DNA of 59,998 nucleotides. It comes from Caldilineaceae bacterium (lineage in GTDB: Bacteria; Chloroflexota; Anaerolineae; Caldilineales; Caldilineaceae). Of the stretch, positions 34,611 through 45,345 are shown one piece after another (the first letter of the stretch is position 1; every line of letters starts with the position of its first letter). The notes under the pieces are model-generated. The model saw only the letters and a program-made list of their open reading frames with translations, did not search any database and had not been told where the DNA came from. The translations under genes were made by a program, and so were the position numbers. The stretch is from positions 1 to 59,998 of the forward strand of contig JACKBC010000043.1 of NCBI GenBank assembly GCA_020634755.1, given 5' to 3'.

Positions 34611-37600
34611 CTATTCGCCAACCTGTAAGAGCGCCCGCAACTCATCGGTATTCATTTCGGTGAGCCACTCTTCGCCACTGCCCATGATCTGTTCAGCCAG
34701 CTGAATTTTGCTTTCAATCATCTCGTGAATGCGCACTTCCAGCGTACCGGCGGTTACAAACTTATGCACCTGCACATTACGGTGCTGGCCGATCCGAAAG
34801 GCGCGGTCCGTGGCCTGATTTTCAATGGCCGGATTCCACCAGCGGTCATAATGAAAGACGCGATTGGCGCGCGTTAAATTGAGACCAAAGCCACCGGCGC
34901 GCAGGCTTAAAATAAAGATGGGCGGCCCATCTTCGCTCTGAAAGTGTTGCACCATGCGTTCGCGATTTTTGGCGGGCGTTCCACCATGCAAAAAGAGCAC
35001 ATCTACACCCAGCGCTGCGTTCAAATAGCTTTGCAGCAACGTACCCATCTCTACAAATTGCGTAAAGATCAACGCCTGATCGCCGGCGGTCAGCGCCTCT
35101 TCCAGCATCTCGTGCAAACGGCTCAATTTGCCGCTGCGTCGCCGCATCTTGACCAGATCCATGCCGTCCACGCCCGTCTTGAGGAAATGGGCCGGATGAT
35201 TGCAAATCTGCTTCAATTTGGTAATCAGCCCCAGCACAAGCCCACGGCGCTGCAACCCCATGCTCTGGTCAATGGCGCTCAGCGACTCCTGCACCACGCG
35301 CGTGTATAGCTGGCGCTGCTCGTCGGTGAGCGAACAGTATACAACCATCTCATTCTTCTCGGGCAGATCGGAAATAATGGCTGGGTCTGTTTTGAGACGA
35401 CGCAACAAAATGGGCTGCACCAACCGCCGCAATTGGGCAGCGCGTGCGTCGTCATTATAGCGCTCAATGGGCACAATATAGCGCTTGCGGAAATGCTCAA
35501 AGCCGCCCAAATAGCCGGGGTTTAGAAAATGCATAATGCTCCATAATTCGGAGAGATGATTCTCCACCGGCGTGCCGGTCAACGCCACCCGATTGTGCGC
35601 CTGAATGCGGCGCACGGCCTGGCTCTGCTTGGCATTGGGATTCTTTATGTTCTGCGCCTCATCCAAAATCACATCGTCCCAATGGTGTTGCAAAAGCAGA
35701 TCGATATCGCGCCGCGCCGTGCCATAGCTGGTAATAATGAAGTCGTGCTGCGTAATCGCCTGCACAAATTCAGCCCCGGCCAACCGCCCATTGCCATGAT
35801 GGACCAGCACGCGCAAGGTGGGCGCAAAGCGCTCAATTTCGTGCCGCCAGTTGGCCATCACGCTGGTGGGGCAAATCAACAGGGTGGGCCGGTGCGCATT
35901 GGCAACATCAGCGTCACCATGTTCCGTCTCGCTTGGATCAGCCGCAGCTTCATTGGGATCCAGCGCGGCAATGATGTTGCGCGTGTGCAGGTGCAGCGCA
36001 ATGGCCTGAATCGTTTTGCCCAGCCCCATGTCGTCCGCCAAACAGCCGCCCAGGCCCAACGTGCGTAAATAAGTAAGCCAGGCCAGTCCTCGGCGCTGAT
36101 AGGGGCGCAACTCGCCCACAAAGCCGGCTGGTTCAGCCAGCATCATTTCGGGCGCATGCAGCTTGAGCCGGTCAAACACGCGCTGCAAATAGCCCCCGAC
36201 GTCTACGCCGTCCACGGCCAACAGGCCTGCCGCCCCCCGCAGATCCAGCGGCAGATCGGCATCCAGCGACGCCGCGCGGGCACCGGCGCCATTTTCATCA
36301 GCGGCGGGTTGCAGAGTCGTTTCGTCATGCCGAGCCGCCGTCAGCATATCCGGCAAGAGCAGACCGTCAGCTGCATCTGCATCCACTTGCCAACCTTGGG
36401 CCAGACGCAACGCCTGCAAAAAACTCATGGAGCCGCTTTGGGCGCGGCGTTCTAAAAAGCGGCGGGCCGCGTCCACTTGTCCTGCGTCCAGCTCGACCCA
36501 GCGATTGCCAATGCGCACCAGCGGCGCGTGCAGCCCGGCCAGACGCTCAAACTCCTGGCGACTCAGCGTCTGGCCACCGATGCTCAATTCCCACGAGTAT
36601 TGAATGGGCGCGCCAAAGCCCAAACGTTGCCCGGACCGCCGCGCGCCCGGCAGCAGATCCAACCCATTGTCATCTTCAGGCTCAAAGGGTGAGCGCAGAT
36701 GCAAATGCAGGCCCAGCTGAGTGCGGCCACGCGTGCGCCACCACTCGGGGAAAATTACGCCATAGCCGCTGGTGGCCAGCAGTGGTCCCACTTCGCGTAA
36801 AAATTGGTGAGCTTCATCGGTAGACAGATAAGCGGCTTCGGGCTGCACCTTGCGCAGGCTGCGCTCAATGGGTGCAAAAAGATGGCTCACCGCGCCCAAG
36901 CCAGCCAGCAGCCGCTCCTGCGGATGATCAATGCGGCGACTATTTATTTTGAGCACATTGCCCTTGTTCTGCCAGACCTGGCGCGCCGGAATTAGCAAAG
37001 AAGGATTATCGCGCGCTTGCAGGTAATAGGCCAGCTTCCAGCGCAAATGCTCTAGGTCGGTCAGCTGCGTTTCCTCGGGTGTCTCCAAGGCAAAGCCAAT
37101 GCGGAAGTTGGCGTCTCCGGTGGCGTGGAGCTGCTCCAACCAGTTCGTCACATCCTGATAAAGCTGATGTGCTGGTTGGGGCGGCAGGTCCAGCCGGCGC
37201 TCGCCCGTGCGCAGCCGCCGCAGCCACTGCTGGCCGGCCAGTTTACCCGCATCAAGCAGACCATTGGCATCTGCATTGGCAGCAGGAGCTGTGGCCGGCG
37301 ACCGCATCAAATTGCTCCAGCCGCGCACGCTCATATCCACCATGCTGGTCATGAAATCTTCCAGCAGCGTCCTGGCCGAAAGCGCCTGCGCCGTTGCATC
37401 AAGATTATAGGCGCGACAGATGGGCGGCATGTGCATGACCAATTGGTCAAACCGCTCTAATATATATGGCTCGTTTAGCGTGGGCTGCCATAGCGCCGAA
37501 AATTGGCCCGCAGCATCTGCATAGACGCCCGGCACATAGTGTTGACCAATCAGCAACTCCAGCGCAAATTTGGCCGCATGGCTCCAATAAATCAGATCCG

Positions 37601-38540
37601 GCCCCGGCCGCAAATAGTGCAACGTATTGGTACGATTTGCCGGATGGACACCTGCGGCCCCGCCGCGCAACGCCTCCTCGGTAAACTGACTGAGCAGTTC
37701 CAGCGCGGCCTGCCCGGGCAGTTTAACCCCCGTGACCTGCCACGGCGTGAGCTGTATTTCAGCGGCGCCAGAGGTTGTGCCGCTCGTTGTGCTGGCTTCT
37801 TCTGGACGCTGGGCGTTAGCATCTGCATGTGCCCCGACATTGTCTCGTAGGTCTTGTAGATTGTCTTGTCGAGTGCGAGTGCCATTGCCCTGTACACTAG
37901 CATTGTTTTGCAAAGCGGCATTGTCTACAAGGCCATTTGAATCGAGTGCGCTATCCGAATTCACTGTGGTATCTGAACGCGCACCGTTATTTGCCCTGTT
38001 TGCGGGTACGCCGCTTTCCCCGGCGGTCTGCATGGCGACTTGCACTGTGGTTTGGGCAGTTTTATCAATAAAGGGACCGCGGCGGACAATGGGCGCGCCA
38101 TCCTGGCTGGGCAGCCAAATCACGGTGCTGGCCAATTGCGTTTCGATCTGGGCCAGGCCAGGAAATTGCACCGGCAAATAGCTGCGCAGCCGCCCTAGCG
38201 TCATTTGCCAGGGGTGAGAAGGAATCTGCGTCGCGCGCGCTTTGCCGTCCGACCGCCCTTTGTCTGAACGTGCAGATGAAGAGCGTGCAGATGAAGAGCG
38301 TCCAGATGTGGAACGTGCAGATGTGGAACGTGCAGATGTGGAACGTGCAGATGGGGACCGCGCGGCCACTGCATCCGGTTGTGGATGGGAGCGGGACGGG
38401 CGTTTGGCGTGGTCAGATTCTTGTGACGCGGAAATCGTGGCAAAGTCGATTTCTTCGGCCCATAGGAATAAGTCACCAACAAAAGGTGGCTGCGCGGATG
38501 GCAGCCAAGTAGCGTGCAGAATTGAAGGCATAAAGACCAT
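34611..38540 (-). CDS. SNF2-family DEAD/DEAH ATPase (HepA/RapA-like)
   Basis: About 1309 residues. The C-terminal half is the SNF2 motor: ADDMGLGKTIQA (Walker A, near residue 837), ILDEAQNIKNP (Walker B, near 960), ALTGTPVENHLSELW, RRLKTDPAIISDLPEKNE, SLRAGGFGLNLTRANRVFHY and TDRAFRIGQHRNVQVHKF. The N-terminal half is the bacterial SNF2-associated region (DUF3670-type), here stretched by Ser/Arg and Asn/Ala-rich low-complexity stretches. Such proteins remodel nucleic acid-protein complexes, probably with the SWIM-like partner. Start at ATG 38540 or 38531; upstream TTG is less likely. A TACAAT box overlaps this start. Confidence 0.88.
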   Translation of the reverse strand: MVFMPSILHATWLPSAQPPFVGDLFLWAEEIDFATISASQESDHAKRPSRSHPQPDAVAARSPSARSTSARSTSARSTSGRSSSARSSSARSDKGRSDGKARATQIPSHPWQMTLGRLRSYLPVQFPGLAQIETQLASTVIWLPSQDGAPIVRRGPFIDKTAQTTVQVAMQTAGESGVPANRANNGARSDTTVNSDSALDSNGLVDNAALQNNASVQGNGTRTRQDNLQDLRDNVGAHADANAQRPEEASTTSGTTSGAAEIQLTPWQVTGVKLPGQAALELLSQFTEEALRGGAAGVHPANRTNTLHYLRPGPDLIYWSHAAKFALELLIGQHYVPGVYADAAGQFSALWQPTLNEPYILERFDQLVMHMPPICRAYNLDATAQALSARTLLEDFMTSMVDMSVRGWSNLMRSPATAPAANADANGLLDAGKLAGQQWLRRLRTGERRLDLPPQPAHQLYQDVTNWLEQLHATGDANFRIGFALETPEETQLTDLEHLRWKLAYYLQARDNPSLLIPARQVWQNKGNVLKINSRRIDHPQERLLAGLGAVSHLFAPIERSLRKVQPEAAYLSTDEAHQFLREVGPLLATSGYGVIFPEWWRTRGRTQLGLHLHLRSPFEPEDDNGLDLLPGARRSGQRLGFGAPIQYSWELSIGGQTLSRQEFERLAGLHAPLVRIGNRWVELDAGQVDAARRFLERRAQSGSMSFLQALRLAQGWQVDADAADGLLLPDMLTAARHDETTLQPAADENGAGARAASLDADLPLDLRGAAGLLAVDGVDVGGYLQRVFDRLKLHAPEMMLAEPAGFVGELRPYQRRGLAWLTYLRTLGLGGCLADDMGLGKTIQAIALHLHTRNIIAALDPNEAAADPSETEHGDADVANAHRPTLLICPTSVMANWRHEIERFAPTLRVLVHHGNGRLAGAEFVQAITQHDFIITSYGTARRDIDLLLQHHWDDVILDEAQNIKNPNAKQSQAVRRIQAHNRVALTGTPVENHLSELWSIMHFLNPGYLGGFEHFRKRYIVPIERYNDDARAAQLRRLVQPILLRRLKTDPAIISDLPEKNEMVVYCSLTDEQRQLYTRVVQESLSAIDQSMGLQRRGLVLGLITKLKQICNHPAHFLKTGVDGMDLVKMRRRSGKLSRLHEMLEEALTAGDQALIFTQFVEMGTLLQSYLNAALGVDVLFLHGGTPAKNRERMVQHFQSEDGPPIFILSLRAGGFGLNLTRANRVFHYDRWWNPAIENQATDRAFRIGQHRNVQVHKFVTAGTLEVRIHEMIESKIQLAEQIMGSGEEWLTEMNTDELRALLQVGE
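38269..38358. repeat. 15-bp tandem repeat inside the SNF2 gene
   Basis: Six units of CGTGCAGATGTGGAA or its variants (GAAGAG, GGGGAC). On the minus strand each codes a five-residue unit of the type S-T/S-S-A-R, giving a basic Ser/Arg-rich tract near residue 70. An in-frame multiple of three means length changes would alter only the linker. Confidence 0.85.
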
Positions 38541-38653
38541 TGTACCGCGGGCGCGGCGGCGCGCCAAAATCTAAATTCCACTGCGGTTGTGGCAAATTCG
38601 TAAGCGGACAAATTGCGCCACACGTCTGCGCAGTCTATAATCATAAAGCTTAC

Positions 38654-38738
38654 GCAAGCCTAGAGGGAAAACTGCCAGGTCAGGCATCGGTCTCATTTGG
38701 TGCATCCGGTCCTGTTTCTTTTGGTTGTGATCGACGAA
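38654..38738 (+). repeat. Diverged 85-nt element (copy G) ahead of aspS
   Basis: The 3' two thirds follow the element (AGGCATCGGTCTCATTTGG, then GCATCCGGTCC), but the 5' third is different and starts with the CTTACGCAAGCCTAG motif also found at 15465. It ends 30 bp before the aspS start. Relationship is less certain than for copies A-F. Confidence 0.4.
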
Positions 38739-38768
38739 AAACAATAAATGATGAAGGTTAAATGACTT

Positions 38769-40592
<1,824 letters not shown>

Positions 40593-40706
40593 AGGGTGAA
40601 TTGTGGTCAGCGGGCCTTCTTTGGCCAGCGAATTTCTCAGCCAAAATCGTAGGCATCTAATGGGGAAATCGTCATCCAGATCAACGGGTGAATATTAAAA
40701 ATGCCC

Positions 40707-40735
40707 TTGCCCCATAGCCACAACTATGTTATAGT
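40707..40735 (+). promoter_or_regulatory. Sigma-70-type promoter of the 6S RNA
   Basis: TTGCCC (40707-40712) and TATAGT (40730-40735) are 17 bp apart, the ideal spacing. Transcription would start near 40742, exactly at the outer end of the closing stem of the RNA. Confidence 0.65.
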
Positions 40736-40741
40736 ATTTAT

Positions 40742-40925
40742 AGAAACTCTGCAGCTTTCGTGATCGGGTAGCACACAGGCCGAGCCAACACTTCACAAAG
40801 GGGAGCTTGGTGAAGCGACGTGGATGTGCAAGCCTGGCAACAGGTACGACAGAAGCGTCCAGCCGGCACCCACCTGTTTACGCAGGTTCGGACCTACTTC
40901 CCACACGAGGCTGCGGAGTTTGCTA
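40742..40925 (+). ncRNA. ssrS: 6S RNA candidate
   Basis: A transcript of about 184 nt, the normal 6S length. The ends close a rod: AAACTC-GCAGC-TCGTG on the 5' side pairs with CACGA-GCTGC-GAGTTT on the 3' side, followed by ATTTTC. The 3' half contains the small hairpin CACCTGTTTACGCAGGTTC, matching the CACCU...AGGUUC hairpin on the 3' side of the 6S central bubble. A well-spaced promoter precedes it and it lies directly after aspS, as the 6S gene bsrA does in Bacillus. 6S RNA binds the housekeeping RNA polymerase holoenzyme and adjusts transcription in slow growth. No protein reading frame is convincing here. Confidence 0.72.
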
Positions 40926-40957
40926 TTTTCTACTGCCATATACAACCATTTAGCTCT

Positions 40958-41020
40958 GTCAAAGCGATGAATAATTACCCCTTTCTCAGCGTAGAATTGT
41001 CAATTATTCATCGCTTTGAC
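40958..41020. repeat. 19-bp perfect inverted repeat
   Basis: GTCAAAGCGATGAATAATT (40958-40976) and its exact complement at 41002-41020 are separated by 25 nt. It lies between the 6S gene and the end of the minus-strand regulator gene at 41049 and may be a convergent-transcript hairpin; there is no T tract. Confidence 0.75.
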
Positions 41021-41048
41021 AACCGCAGTTGGTATACTACGCAATAGC

Positions 41049-41702
41049 TCACACCCCATCCAGATCCACCAGCCCCCGTTGGGCCGCCATGGCGACGGCC
41101 TCGGTACGGTTGCCCGCGCCCAATTTACCGAGAATTGAGCTCACATGAAATTTGACGGTGCGCTCTGTAATAAAGAGCTGACCGGCGATCTCCTTATTTT
41201 GCAGACCACGACTCATTAGGTTGAGCACTTCCTGCTCGCGGGCGGAAAGCGACTCCGGCAATGCAGGCTCGGCCGCGCTTTGGCTCACTTGGTGCAGCAG
41301 TTTGGTGGCCACCACGGGCTCCAACAGGGACCCGCCGGCGTGCACAACGCGGATGGCTCTGAACAGCTCCTCCCGCGAGGCCCCTTTCAGCAAATAGCCA
41401 TTGGCCCCAGCGCGCACCGCGCCCAGAATACGTTCGTCGGTATCGAAGGCCGTAAACGCAATGGCGCGCACGTTGGTAAAGCGGCTGTGCAATGCTTGCA
41501 GCGCCTCAACACCATCCATTTCGGGCATCTCTAAATCAAGCAGCACAATATCCGGCATTAAGCGCACATATTGCGCGACAACCTCGCGGCCGTTGCCCGC
41601 TTCCCCCACCACATCAAAATCGGCCTGCGTGCGCAATACGGCAATCAGTCCATCGCGCACAATTGGGTGATCATCAGCGACTAAAATTGAAATGTTCGAC
41701 AT
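41049..41702 (-). CDS. NarL/LuxR-family response regulator
   Basis: A 217-residue two-domain regulator from ATG 41702. The receiver domain has the acidic pair DD at 10-11, the phosphorylated Asp56 (LLDLEMP), Thr in IAFTAFD and Lys in LLKGAS. The C-terminal LuxR helix-turn-helix is LSAREQEVLNLMSRGLQNKE plus ITERTVKFHVSSILGKLGAG. No histidine kinase gene is in the window, so the partner is encoded elsewhere. It is the last gene of the seven-gene minus-strand cluster, 14 bp after the MutL-like gene, and may control it. Confidence 0.9.
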   Translation of the reverse strand: MSNISILVADDHPIVRDGLIAVLRTQADFDVVGEAGNGREVVAQYVRLMPDIVLLDLEMPEMDGVEALQALHSRFTNVRAIAFTAFDTDERILGAVRAGANGYLLKGASREELFRAIRVVHAGGSLLEPVVATKLLHQVSQSAAEPALPESLSAREQEVLNLMSRGLQNKEIAGQLFITERTVKFHVSSILGKLGAGNRTEAVAMAAQRGLVDLDGV

Positions 41703-41716
41703 AATTTTTGCATATG

Positions 41717-42991
41717 CTAGAAAACATCTACCTCGATTATCTGCTGCATGGCGTCGGGCGAGATTTGCCCCACGGCGGCCAGCATGGGAACCATGCCGGT
41801 GCGATCCCACCAGCTGTTTTGCGGGCGCGGCCACCGCGCGTCAGGCCAGGCGCCGCTGACCAAGCGCGGTGCTGGCCAGCCGGCCAGCGCGGCTACCTGT
41901 TGCCCGGGCCTGGCAAAATAGAGTTCAATCTCTTCATTCACCGCAATAGGTGTGGCAGGCCGAACGGCAGCGCCGTGGGCGCCGGTTGCTTGTTGCAAAC
42001 GCACATGCATCCAGCGTTCGGGCGTGGCCAATACAGCGTGTAGATCATCCATACGCTGTAGCGTCATCCACACGCGGGCAAAACGCACAAAGGCAGATTC
42101 CGTACTCAGCAGCGGTGATGGTCCGGTCAACCAGTTGGAAATTTTGTAAAAATCGGGCGTGCGTTGGCTCAGCCGCTGATGCTCACCGTTGAGGGCGTCC
42201 ACCAGCGCGGCCAGGTGAACGCGACCCGGTCTGGGCAGTACATTGTCTACGGCCTGAAAACGAACGGTAGGGATGCGCGTACGCCAAAGCTGTTCCACTG
42301 TGGCAGCCGCCGCTTGATTACCGGCATAGAGAACCGTGGGGTGCTGAGCTGGCGCCAATCGGTCTAGGGCGCTTACAAAAAGCTCAATCAGCCGCATCAT
42401 CGATGCTTGGATAATTGGTTCATCAACCTCGTAGCCGCCGCACAGCAACAGCACATCCGGTGCGGCGGCGGCCAGTTCCACTGCAATCTCACTCACATTG
42501 GCATCGGCCAGCAGCACCGTTTGCCCCACAATCTGCGCCGGTGCGTGCGCCAGGGCCTGTTCTGTTGCCGCCAGGCTGCCCTGGGCGCTAAGTCCAGCCA
42601 GCCACACGCTCAGCCAGGGCCGCAAAGTAACGGCGCCCACCACATGCTCAATCGCCGGTCTGCCCACCGGATCGCGGCTTTCCATTAGCGGTCCGCGCCC
42701 ATCCGGCATCCACAATGTGCGCCCCAAGGCATCACCGAGGTGACTAACCATTGTGGTCAACTGGGCAGCCAATGGGCGCTCGGGGTCCCGCGGTGTACGG
42801 CGGTGGGCTAGGAGGCGATAGCGCTGGTTGACCGGCTCTAGCAGACACGCGCACAGGCGATTGGTATCTGCACCCAATGCCAGAATCGAGCCCGCCACGC
42901 CATGCGTTAGTGGGCCGGCTGTGCTGCCCGGCGCCGGGCGCACATTGGCGGCTGCTCGTATGGATTGGGTCGGTGTCGCTCGTATAGCCAT
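41717..42991 (-). CDS. GlmL/MutL-like protein (glutamate-mutase reactivase family), degenerate
   Basis: About 424 residues from ATG 42991; further in-frame starts lie up to 43071. The middle and C-terminal parts match the MutL (GlmL) family: DVLLLCGGYEVDEPIIQASM, PTVLYAGNQAAAATVEQLW and AVDNVLPRPGRVHLAALVDAL. In GlmL the protein begins with an ASKHA phosphate loop of the type D-I-G-S-T; here it is ILALGADTNRLCACL, lacking the usual Asp and Ser. No glutamate mutase (mutS/mutE) gene is nearby. It may have lost ATP turnover and now serve as a scaffold for the membrane proteins around it; this is inference. Confidence 0.6.
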   Translation of the reverse strand: MAIRATPTQSIRAAANVRPAPGSTAGPLTHGVAGSILALGADTNRLCACLLEPVNQRYRLLAHRRTPRDPERPLAAQLTTMVSHLGDALGRTLWMPDGRGPLMESRDPVGRPAIEHVVGAVTLRPWLSVWLAGLSAQGSLAATEQALAHAPAQIVGQTVLLADANVSEIAVELAAAAPDVLLLCGGYEVDEPIIQASMMRLIELFVSALDRLAPAQHPTVLYAGNQAAAATVEQLWRTRIPTVRFQAVDNVLPRPGRVHLAALVDALNGEHQRLSQRTPDFYKISNWLTGPSPLLSTESAFVRFARVWMTLQRMDDLHAVLATPERWMHVRLQQATGAHGAAVRPATPIAVNEEIELYFARPGQQVAALAGWPAPRLVSGAWPDARWPRPQNSWWDRTGMVPMLAAVGQISPDAMQQIIEVDVF

Positions 42992-43115
42992 AGAAAACCG
43001 AAAGTGATGTGAGTGTTCTACAAATTCCTCGCTCGAGTGAGAATTTTGGGGTTTTCCGCCGCCATTCATACCCCGACCATTGCTGATTGAAAAATAAACA
43101 ATCAGGGTTGGCCGG

Positions 43116-43898
43116 CTACAAGCCCAGCATATGGCGCAGCGCCACAATCGCGGGCCACAAAGGCGTGGCGCGCAGCATTTGTGCAAAATAGTCGATCTGT
43201 GCGCCCAACAGGCTCACGCGCGACAAGATGAGGCGGGCAAATAACAGACCGGCGCTCAGCCACAAAACTCGCTTGCCCAACCAGCTCCAAAAGCGCAAGC
43301 CCACCTGCACAACCGGATGAGCCGTCTCCAACAGCCGCGGCGCCACATAAAGATGCACAAGCACACCGGTGGTGACAAAGAGCATGAGCACCACAACCGC
43401 AATTTGTACCCACAAAGCCGCGGCAAGACCGCTGGCCGCCGGTCCGCTTTGGGCCACACGGGCAAACTGCGGCGCCAACGTTCCCTGCAGCGCGCCCAGC
43501 ACCGTCGTGCTAATGCCCACACCCAGCAAAATAGCCACGCCCAACATGCCCAAACCATAGAGAAGGCGTCGCCCCAGTGGCTGTAAACGTTCGGCGTTGT
43601 CTCCCTGCTGAATCGAACGGTCGATTGCGGCCAGCAGCAACAGAACGCCCAGCACGGCCGGAACCGTAATCCAAATGTTGCCGGGGCCATGCTGCACCAG
43701 CGGGGTGATGAGCCGCGGCCGCAACACGTTTTGCACCAACAGCACGGCCAAATAGCCCAGCGCGGCGCCCACAAAAATGTGCTGCGCCAACCGGCTGAGC
43801 ACATTATCACGCAGAATGGCGCTAAAGGTGAAGAGCGCCAGCAAAAAACTGATCCAAAAGCCGGCTGTATCCAGTTGCGCCGCCAAAGCCTCCGTCAT
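43116..43898 (-). CDS. Membrane protein of unknown function, cluster gene
   Basis: A 260-residue protein with about seven hydrophobic helices, beginning with AGFWISFLLALFTFSAIL and including LLVQNVLRPRLITPLVQ, VPAVLGVLLLLAA, LLYGLGMLGVAILLGVGIS and IAVVVLMLFVTTGVLVHLY. No family is recognised. GGAG precedes the ATG. It sits between the zinc-ribbon protein and the MutL-like protein on the same strand. Confidence 0.6.
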   Translation of the reverse strand: MTEALAAQLDTAGFWISFLLALFTFSAILRDNVLSRLAQHIFVGAALGYLAVLLVQNVLRPRLITPLVQHGPGNIWITVPAVLGVLLLLAAIDRSIQQGDNAERLQPLGRRLLYGLGMLGVAILLGVGISTTVLGALQGTLAPQFARVAQSGPAASGLAAALWVQIAVVVLMLFVTTGVLVHLYVAPRLLETAHPVVQVGLRFWSWLGKRVLWLSAGLLFARLILSRVSLLGAQIDYFAQMLRATPLWPAIVALRHMLGL

Positions 43899-43936
43899 GG
43901 CCTACTCCATCATCAAGCACGCGTTGCCAATGCGCG

Positions 43937-45334
43937 TTACGCGCTGTGGACCAAAATGGCTAGATTGCCCAGTAAAATAATCAGCGCAAAGCCAATGTGG
44001 CCCCAATTTTGAATTTGCACCATCTGATGACGTGCGCCCAGGGCCAATTGCGACAGACGCGGAATGGCCTCCGCATTTGCGGCAACGGCATTATTCAGAA
44101 GCGCTTCATATGCCAGGCCGCCATCCACACCGCTCACCAAGCCCGCAAGTTGGCCGCTGTCCCAATAGGGGCGCAAAATTGGGTCGGCAGCAGCGCCGGT
44201 AATTGCCACCACTGGCGTATGGTTACGCGGCTGTACCTGCTCCAACCAATTCTGCACATCTTCAGCTTGCGCCGCCACTACCAGCGCCAATGCCGGTTGT
44301 TCCGGCGTAACCGGTGCAGACGCGGCCGGGTTGGCATTGAGGCGTCCTTGCAACGTTGTATCGCGCGCGGCAAGTGCCAAGCTTTGCCCCAGCAGGGGCA
44401 TGATGGCTGGTCCGCCGGGCAGATAATCGGCGCTGCGCAATGCCGCGGCCGAACCGCGCAGATTGATTTCGGCGTCTAACCGGGTAAACAGACGTTCGGC
44501 GGTGGCTACGCCGGTGGGCAGCGGGCTAAAGAGAAAAAGCTGCTGCTGGCGCGCGGTTAAATGGCGCAAGAGCGGCAATGCAATCAGATCCATTTCGCCC
44601 GCCGTAGCCGGATCATAGGCCCACCAGACGAGCACAAGCCGATTGTCTGCCAGGTCCTCAATCTGTCTGTATGCCGCACTCACGCCGGGCAAGGCCGGCG
44701 GCTGTCCTGGCAAATCCGGCAAGTTGACCAAAAAGGCCAACAGCATGAACAGCCCCAGCAGCCCAAAGAGCCACGGGATGCGCAACGTGGGCGGCCCCAC
44801 TGCGCTCACCTCCAACGGCGCGTTGGTAAGCGTCGGTTCATTGCCGAGCAAGTGACGCACCCGGTGCAGATCGGCCTCGGCGAGCCCGGCAAGCGGATTT
44901 TCATGCGCAGCCACAGAGGCAGGCTGCTCATCCGCGTGCGCTGGGTCGGAGGTGACGCTGGAGACAACATGCGGCGTCAACAACCCTTGAAGATCTGTAC
45001 TGAGCTGCGCCAGCGGATCGCGCAAAGCAGGGCGCTCAAACGCTTTAGACTCTGCCAACAGCGCAAAATCGTCGGCTGTGTCCGCGCCATCGTCTCCGAC
45101 GCCAACATCACGCTCGTGCTCATCAACCGCATCAGCATGGGGGTCATCATCAAAATAGCGGGCGTCCCTTGCATTCGATTCAGCGGCGGCATCGTTGACG
45201 TCATCTGGCCCGGTTGCAGGCCCTCTTTCAGCGGCCCGAGCCGCTGAAGATTCCGCGCGCAGATCAGCTCCGCAATGATTGCAGAAATTGGAATTAATGC
45301 GGTTGCGAATGCCACAATGCGGGCAAATTATCAC
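43937..45334 (-). CDS. Zinc-ribbon membrane protein of unknown function
   Basis: About 465 residues from GTG 45334 (AGGA at -13 to -10); a TTG three codons earlier is the alternative. An N-terminal zinc ribbon (CPHCGIRNRINSNFCNHCG) is followed by an acidic disordered linker of about 130 residues, a membrane helix (IPWLFGLLGLFMLLAFLV), a Rossmann-like external domain (RLVLVWWAYDPATAGEMDLI, PALALVVAAQAEDVQNWL, HTPVVAITGAAADP) and a second membrane helix at the end. I know no family name for the external domain. It is central to the seven-gene cluster. Confidence 0.6.
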   Translation of the reverse strand: MIICPHCGIRNRINSNFCNHCGADLRAESSAARAAERGPATGPDDVNDAAAESNARDARYFDDDPHADAVDEHERDVGVGDDGADTADDFALLAESKAFERPALRDPLAQLSTDLQGLLTPHVVSSVTSDPAHADEQPASVAAHENPLAGLAEADLHRVRHLLGNEPTLTNAPLEVSAVGPPTLRIPWLFGLLGLFMLLAFLVNLPDLPGQPPALPGVSAAYRQIEDLADNRLVLVWWAYDPATAGEMDLIALPLLRHLTARQQQLFLFSPLPTGVATAERLFTRLDAEINLRGSAAALRSADYLPGGPAIMPLLGQSLALAARDTTLQGRLNANPAASAPVTPEQPALALVVAAQAEDVQNWLEQVQPRNHTPVVAITGAAADPILRPYWDSGQLAGLVSGVDGGLAYEALLNNAVAANAEAIPRLSQLALGARHQMVQIQNWGHIGFALIILLGNLAILVHSA

Positions 45335-45345
45335 CGAATTCAATC

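Noticed and set aside
33508..38540. SNF2 plus partner as a phage-defence (DISARM or BREX-like) island
   Set aside because: No methylase, nuclease, PLD or DUF1998 gene is adjacent, and the SNF2/SWIM pair is widespread as a housekeeping unit.
40820..41047. 75-codon plus-strand frame after aspS
   Set aside because: It lies largely within the 6S RNA candidate, uses its rod-forming bases and has no ribosome site.
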